Source of the DNA: Actinomycetes bacterium
GTDB lineage: Bacteria; Actinomycetota; Acidimicrobiia; Acidimicrobiales; RAAP-2
Assembly (NCBI GenBank): GCA_021803085.1
Contig: JAJZMD010000287.1
Span: forward strand, 25,056 to 89,055
DNA length: 64,000 nucleotides
Direction of reading: 5' to 3'
The position numbers and the translations under genes were made by a program. This document shows positions 60,048 to 64,000 of this stretch, piece after piece; the first letter of the stretch is position 1, and each line of letters starts with the position of its first letter. Under the pieces are notes generated by a model. That model did not search any database. It saw only the letters and a list, made by a program, of their open reading frames with translations, and had not been told where the DNA came from.

Positions 60048-61226
60048 TCACCGCAGGAGCTCCCGGGCGATGATCGTCCGCTGGACCTCCGACGCGCCCT
60101 CGTAGATGCGCGTAGCCCGCACCTCCCGGTAGAGGTGCTCGAGAAGGTGGCCCCGGACCAGCCCCCGGGCGCCGTGGAGCTGGAGAGCCCCGTCGATGAT
60201 CCGCTGGGCCGCCTCGGTGGCGAAGACTTTGGCCATCGCCGAGGCCCGGGTGACTGCGTGGCGTGTCGCTCCTGCGTCGTAGGCGGTGGCGGCGGCCCGA
60301 ACGAGCAGCCGGGCGGCCTCGAGCTCCGTCGCCATGTCGGCCAGCGAGTGCGCCACGGCCTCCAGGTCGGCGAGCCTGCCGCCGAATGCCTCTCGCTCCT
60401 GGGTGAAGGACACCGCGGCGTCGAGCGCGGCGCGGGCCATCCCGACGGCGAAGGCTCCGACGCTCGGCCGGAACAGGTCGAGGGTGGCCATGGCGACCCC
60501 GAAACCCCGGTCGACCTCGCCGAGCACGTCGTCGGGGCCGACCTCGACGCCGTCGAGGAGGAGCCGACCGATCGCGTGGGGCGCGAGCAGCTCGACGGGC
60601 TCTCCGGAGCACCCGGGCCGCTCGGCCGGAAGCGCGAAGGCGGTGACACCTCGAGCGCCGCCGCCGGCGGTGGTCCGGGCGAAGATCGTGTAGACGTCGG
60701 CTTCGGGTGCGTTGGAGATCCACAGCTTCTCGCCGTACAGCCGCCACCCCTCGCCGAAGGGCTCGGCTCGCAACGCGAGCTTGGCGGCGTCCGAGCCGGC
60801 GCCGGGCTCGCTGAGCGCGAAGGCGGCTACGGCCTCGCCGCGGGCGATCGCGGGGATCCACTCCTGCACCAGCGCCGTGCTGCCGCCCTGCAGGATCGGG
60901 TAGCCGCCGAGACCCTGCAGGGCGAGGGCAGTCTCGGCCTCGGTGGACACGCTTGCCAGCCCCTCGCGCAGGCAGCACAGCTCGGTCGCTGCCACCTGCC
61001 CGCTCGGCTGGCCCGCGGCGGCACCGGGGAAGAGGGCGTCGAGCAGCCCGTGACGTGCCATCGCCGCCAGAAGCGGTCGGTTGACGCGTCCTTCGGTTCC
61101 CGACCGCGCCAGCTCGACGAGCTCGTCGGCGGCGACGGCACGGACCTCGTCCACCCGCGCCCGCCAGGCACTGTCGGCCAGGTGCGCGGCAGCCGCCGAC
61201 GAGGAGCTCGCGCCGGGCGAGACCAT
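60048..61226 (-). CDS. Acyl-CoA dehydrogenase of the aromatic-degradation operon
   Basis: The 392-residue protein has AFALSEPGAGSDAAKLALRAE, GWRLYGEKLWISNAPEADVY, TQEREAFGGRLADLEAV and LQLHGARGLVRGHLLEHLYREVRATRIYEGASEVQRTIIAREL, all acyl-CoA dehydrogenase signatures; the Glu of YEGASE is the usual catalytic base. Located 4 bases after a BadH-like dehydrogenase and before crotonase and ligase genes, it may act as a cyclohexane-carboxyl-CoA or pimelyl-CoA type dehydrogenase. Electron acceptor would be ETF encoded elsewhere. Confidence 0.9.
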   Translation of the reverse strand: MVSPGASSSSAAAAHLADSAWRARVDEVRAVAADELVELARSGTEGRVNRPLLAAMARHGLLDALFPGAAAGQPSGQVAATELCCLREGLASVSTEAETALALQGLGGYPILQGGSTALVQEWIPAIARGEAVAAFALSEPGAGSDAAKLALRAEPFGEGWRLYGEKLWISNAPEADVYTIFARTTAGGGARGVTAFALPAERPGCSGEPVELLAPHAIGRLLLDGVEVGPDDVLGEVDRGFGVAMATLDLFRPSVGAFAVGMARAALDAAVSFTQEREAFGGRLADLEAVAHSLADMATELEAARLLVRAAATAYDAGATRHAVTRASAMAKVFATEAAQRIIDGALQLHGARGLVRGHLLEHLYREVRATRIYEGASEVQRTIIARELLR

Positions 61227-61230
61227 CGTC

Positions 61231-61986
61231 CTAACCGGCCATCGTCAGGCCGCCGCTCACGCTCAACACCTGGCCGGTCACGTAGGAGGCCTGCTCGGAG
61301 GCGAGGAAAGCGACGACGTAGGCGATCTCCTCGGGCTGCCCGAAGCGGCGGAGCGGGATCGCCCGCAGCAGCGCGTCTTGGATCTTCTGGGGCTGGACGC
61401 GGAGCAGAGGGGTGTCCGTCGGCCCGGGGGCGACGCAGTTCACGTTCACGCCGTGCCGGGCCATCTCGCGCGCGAGCGATTTGGTGAACGCGATGACGCC
61501 GCCCTTCGCCCCCGCGTAGACGGTCTCACCGAGGCTGCCGACCCGGCCCGCGTCGCTCGAGATGTTCACGACGCGTCCGGGGCGACCCGCGTCGACGAGA
61601 GGAGCCAGGAACGCCCGGCAGATCCAGATGGGGCCGAGGAGGTTGAGCGCAATGGCGTTCTCGACGAACTCGGGATCGTTGTCGAGGAATGGCTGGCCGG
61701 CGTTCCATCCGGCGCCGTTCACGACGATGTCGACGAGCCCGAAAGCGTCCTGCGCGGCGCGCTGGAGCGCCTCGACGCTCGCCCGGCTCCGGACGTCCAC
61801 GGCGAAGGCCCCGACTGCCCCGCCCATGTCCGCGACGAGCTTGGCCGTCTCCGTGGCCGCCTCGAGGTTGATGTCGGCTGCGACGACCGTCGCCCCCGCA
61901 TCGGCAAGGGCGACGGTCGTCGCCCGGCCGATGCCCGATGCCGCTCCGGTGACGACCGCCGTGTGCCCTCCGAGGTCGATCCTCAC
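61231..61986 (-). CDS. badH: BadH-like 2-hydroxycyclohexanecarboxyl-CoA dehydrogenase (SDR)
   Basis: GTG 61986 is preceded by ggagg at eight bases and gives 251 residues; GTG 61995 is too close to that site. SDR features: VVTGAASGIGRATTVALADAG, NGAGWNAGQPF and the catalytic YxxxK in GETVYAGAKGGVIAFTKSLA. The C-terminal part (GPTDTPLL, YVTGQVLSVSGGLTMAG) closely follows what I recall of Rhodopseudomonas BadH. It should oxidise 2-hydroxycyclohexane-1-carboxyl-CoA to the 2-keto form, the step before ring opening. It heads the operon with the acyl-CoA dehydrogenase, crotonase and ligase. General FabG activity is the alternative. Confidence 0.78.
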   Translation of the reverse strand: MRIDLGGHTAVVTGAASGIGRATTVALADAGATVVAADINLEAATETAKLVADMGGAVGAFAVDVRSRASVEALQRAAQDAFGLVDIVVNGAGWNAGQPFLDNDPEFVENAIALNLLGPIWICRAFLAPLVDAGRPGRVVNISSDAGRVGSLGETVYAGAKGGVIAFTKSLAREMARHGVNVNCVAPGPTDTPLLRVQPQKIQDALLRAIPLRRFGQPEEIAYVVAFLASEQASYVTGQVLSVSGGLTMAG

Positions 61987-62022
61987 GTCCCGCACCTCCG
62001 CCGCTCGATCTTCACCTGTGGA

Positions 62023-62059
62023 ACTGAACGTTCAGTCGTTTCAACTGAACCACCGTTCA
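62023..62059. promoter_or_regulatory. Paired TetR-type operators between badH-like and TetR genes
   Basis: ACTGAACGTTCAGT (62023-62036) is a perfect 14-base palindrome. TGAAC-cacc-GTTCA follows at 62046-62059, and a further acgttcagtc half-site lies at 62161. They occupy the 314-base gap between the divergent genes, which holds no other feature, and probably bind the adjacent TetR protein. Confidence 0.65.
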
Positions 62060-62300
62060 CACGAGGAATTTACCCCGGCCTGGCGCGATCGTCAAGCGCC
62101 TGTCGAGGTGTGGTGCGTCGTGTCGAAGACTTGGTACGATGCTTCAATCAGGTTGAGCCGACGTTCAGTCGCGGCGCGGTGGAGCCCGGCCGGGGCCAGG
62201 TGGCCGGGCGCGGTCGGGCGCGGTGGGGCCCGGTGGTGGAGCACCCGAGCGGGGTCGGGCGGAGTGCAGCGGAGCGTGCAGGATTGGAGCCCACGGGGAG

Positions 62301-63020
62301 ATGACGCGGGACGCGGCCGAGGTGGAGGCTGGCCCAGAGGCGATTCGAGCTGCCCGCACGTCTTGGCGCCGCCGCCAGATCGTGGAGGCGGCCACGCGCC
62401 TGATGGAAGAGCAGGGCTTCCACGACATGCTGGTCAGCTCGCTCGCTCGTGAGGCGGGGATCAGCGTCGGCACCGTCTACCAGTACGTGAACAGCAAGGA
62501 GGGCATCCTCCTCGCCGTCTTGGAGGACGTCCTCGACACCTACGCCAGCGAGGTGCCCGCCGCGATGGCCGGTCTCGCCGATCCCGTCGAGCGCCTCGCT
62601 GCGGGCTTCCTCTCGTATTGCCGCGTCATCGACGCGCACCGGATGGCGGCCGTGCTCGCGTACCGGGAGAGCCACTCGCTCGGGCGGGAGGACCTCCAGC
62701 GGGTCATCGCCCTCGAGGTGGCCACGACCGGACTGCTCACCGCCGAGCTCGAGGCCGGGCGCGCGGCGGGGGCGCTCCGGCCGCACGACCCCGAGCTCGT
62801 CGGGTGGAACCTCACCATGCTTGCCCACATGTGGGCTCTCAAGCACCGACACCTGGGCGCGTACCTCGACGTCGACGCCTACGGGCGGGCGCAGCTGTCG
62901 GCCGTGCTCTGCGGTCTCGTGGTCGACGCCCAGCGCGAGCGGTACGCGGCGCTGCTCGAGGGTCCCGGCTCGGTGGCGGGGCCGCTCGCAGCGCCCGAGA
63001 GTCTCGACGGGGCACGATGA
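62301..63020 (+). CDS. TetR-family regulator of the degradation operon
   Basis: From ATG 62301 the product has 239 residues. The DNA-binding domain is RRRQIVEAATRLMEEQGFHD followed by SSLAREAGISVGTVYQYVNSKEGILLAVLED. The ligand domain is helical (FLSYCRVIDAHRMAAVLAYR, LGREDLQRVIALEVAT). The stop overlaps the start of a short-chain dehydrogenase gene, so both are co-transcribed. It is divergent from the badH-like operon and faces two TGAAC palindromes, and so is the likely repressor of that operon and itself. Inducer probably an acyl-CoA intermediate. Confidence 0.9.
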   Translation: MTRDAAEVEAGPEAIRAARTSWRRRQIVEAATRLMEEQGFHDMLVSSLAREAGISVGTVYQYVNSKEGILLAVLEDVLDTYASEVPAAMAGLADPVERLAAGFLSYCRVIDAHRMAAVLAYRESHSLGREDLQRVIALEVATTGLLTAELEAGRAAGALRPHDPELVGWNLTMLAHMWALKHRHLGAYLDVDAYGRAQLSAVLCGLVVDAQRERYAALLEGPGSVAGPLAAPESLDGAR

Positions 63021-63754
63021 CACGCCGGTACGCCCTGGTGACGGGGGCCTCCCGGGGCATCGGCGCGGCGATCGCGCGCCGTCTGGCGGACGAGGGGTAC
63101 GACCTCACGTTGGCTGCCCGGCGCGAGTCGCCGCTCGACGAGGTGGCAGGCGAGCTGGCCGCCGGCGGGGCGATCGTGCAAGCGGTGACGGGCGACCTGT
63201 CGAGCGAGGAGGAGGTGCGCCGCGTGGCCGACGCCCACCTCGAGCGGTTTCCCCTCCTTCATCTCCTCGTACTGAGCGCCGGGATGTCCTTCGCCGGCGA
63301 GGTGGCCGACTTCCCGCTCAGGCGCCTGGACCGGATGGTCGCGGTCAACCTCCGAGCACCCGTGGTCCTCGTCCAGGCGTGCCTGCCCGCTCTGCGCAGG
63401 GCGGCCGCCGAGGATCCGGCCCGGGGGGCGCGCGTCGTGGCGCTCGCCTCGCTGTCCGGGGTCGTCGCCGAGCCCAGCCTCGGCCTGTACGGCGCGACGA
63501 AGGCGGCGCTGATCTCGCTGTGCGAGGCGGTCACCGTCGAGGAGTCCGCCCACGGTGTCAGCGCGACGGCCGTGTCGCCGGGATTCGTGGACACCGACAT
63601 GGGCGCCTGGGCGGCCGACCGCATCGAGCCGTCCTCGATGCTCGAAGCTGCCGACATCGCCGAGCTGGTGGTGTCCCTGACCCGCCTGTCGGCCCGCGCG
63701 GTCGTGCCGAACCTCGTGGTCGCCCGTGCCGGGGAGCAGGTGTGGCGGGCCTGA
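63017..63754 (+). CDS. Short-chain dehydrogenase/reductase
   Basis: The ATG overlaps the TetR stop (ATGA) and gives 245 residues. The SDR signatures are ALVTGASRGIGAAIARRLAD (nucleotide-binding), LVLSAGMSFAG (NAG-like motif altered to SAG), ASLSGVVAEPSLGLYGATKAALISLC with the catalytic Ser and YxxxK, and SPGFVDTDMGAW. The general substrate is a 3-hydroxyacyl or alicyclic alcohol CoA thioester, judged only by the company of degradation genes. It differs clearly from the badH-like gene on the other strand. Confidence 0.9.
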   Translation: MTRRYALVTGASRGIGAAIARRLADEGYDLTLAARRESPLDEVAGELAAGGAIVQAVTGDLSSEEEVRRVADAHLERFPLLHLLVLSAGMSFAGEVADFPLRRLDRMVAVNLRAPVVLVQACLPALRRAAAEDPARGARVVALASLSGVVAEPSLGLYGATKAALISLCEAVTVEESAHGVSATAVSPGFVDTDMGAWAADRIEPSSMLEAADIAELVVSLTRLSARAVVPNLVVARAGEQVWRA

Positions 63755-63871
63755 GCCGTCGAGGCCGGGGGTGCGGCGTCATCCGCTGACCGGACGCCGG
63801 CGCCGGCGCCCCGCTCCTTGCGCCGGCGAGTGAGCTCGATCGCGAGAGAGGCAGCTCGCCCGGCCCCTTGC

Positions 63872-64000
63872 TCAAGGGCGCGTCGGGCCGCCCGGGCCGG
63901 TCTTGTAGGCGTGGCGCCCCGCGTCCTCGAGGCGGGCCTGCCCCGGTCCCGCAGCGGGCCCCTCCCCCTGGCCCTCGTCGCGCGCGGCCTGGTAGCTCTG
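63872..64000 (-). CDS. C-terminal end of an unidentified protein, cut by the window edge
   Basis: The last 129 bases read on the minus strand as an open frame of 42 codons ending in TGA at 63872, with SYQAARDEGQGEGPAAGPGQ and later EDAGRHAYKTGPGGPTRP. The Gly/Pro/Glu-rich composition suggests a flexible C-terminal tail. No family is recognised; the gene would converge on the short-chain dehydrogenase. The gap 63755-63871 contains a self-complementary gccggcgccggc that may act as a terminator. Confidence 0.35.
   Translation of the reverse strand, partial: QSYQAARDEGQGEGPAAGPGQARLEDAGRHAYKTGPGGPTRP

Overview
The window is GC-rich and densely coded, with many GTG and some TTG starts, ATGA/GTGA start-stop overlaps, an ArsR-type mercury regulator, a TrpB2-type enzyme, a deazaflavin (F420)-linked FrhB-family protein and the remnant of an F420:NADP reductase. 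Together these suggest a high-GC actinobacterium, perhaps of the Acidimicrobiia. That placement is an inference from gene style, because no rRNA or other phylogenetic marker is present. No tRNA, rRNA, CRISPR array or insertion sequence was recognised.

Left part (1-9.4 kb): a DEAD-box helicase cut by the window edge, a decayed zinc alcohol dehydrogenase, an aldo/keto reductase with a cupin protein, a small PH-like protein, a SnoaL-like protein, an M20 amidohydrolase with a TRIC-type membrane protein, a broken pirin gene behind a MarR regulator, and a YceI protein divergent from MarR across a palindrome. A VOC protein follows. From 9.6 to 18 kb, after an F420-reductase remnant and an intact pirin, lies a sugar-acid locus: glucuronate isomerase, fructuronate-reductase-type dehydrogenase and gluconokinase on one strand, and on the other a LarA-family (nickel-pincer) protein followed by a NicO-like membrane protein. 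These can be read as glucuronate > fructuronate > mannonate > gluconate > 6-phosphogluconate, with a nickel-dependent 2-epimerase replacing the usual dehydratase/KDG-kinase branch.

18-29.6 kb holds a proton-pumping-type P-type ATPase, merA plus an ArsR-type merR (with a 41-bp tandem duplication at their junction), and a redox or nitrosative-stress group: an ArsR/SufR-like regulator, zinc-ribbon, MOSC, hemerythrin-DUF2249, oxidase-subunit-I-like membrane protein, DUF2249, MIP18-like, DUF488 and a DUF2269-like membrane protein. Four promoters here share a TCTAGT-N4-half-site motif. 29.7-42.6 kb is mixed: a glycogen-debranching-type glucosidase and a GT4 glycosyltransferase divergent across a CIRCE-like element, a phytoene-dehydrogenase-like oxidoreductase with an ABC ATPase, CapA, an acyl-CoA dehydrogenase, TrpB2, a DAO-family oxidase and an SGNH hydrolase.

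At 42.8-43.4 kb an OsmC-family gene is intact except for one in-frame TGA exactly at the peroxidatic cysteine, followed at suitable distance by a small hairpin: a candidate selenoprotein. A MetE-like gene is divergent from it.

44.9-63.8 kb is an aromatic-degradation island: 4-hydroxybenzoyl-CoA-reductase-like HcrBAC, a 7Fe-type ferredoxin, an FrhB-like protein, an ATP-dependent (class I) benzoyl-CoA-reductase-like BcrC-B-A-D set, two TetR regulators with palindromic operators, a benzoate-CoA-ligase-family enzyme, two crotonases, two dehydrogenases of the beta-oxidation type, and a BadH-like short-chain dehydrogenase. The proposed logic is CoA activation, optional para-dehydroxylation, ATP-driven ring reduction fed by ferredoxin (possibly from F420H2), then BadH-style alicyclic beta-oxidation. 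The right edge cuts an unidentified minus-strand gene.
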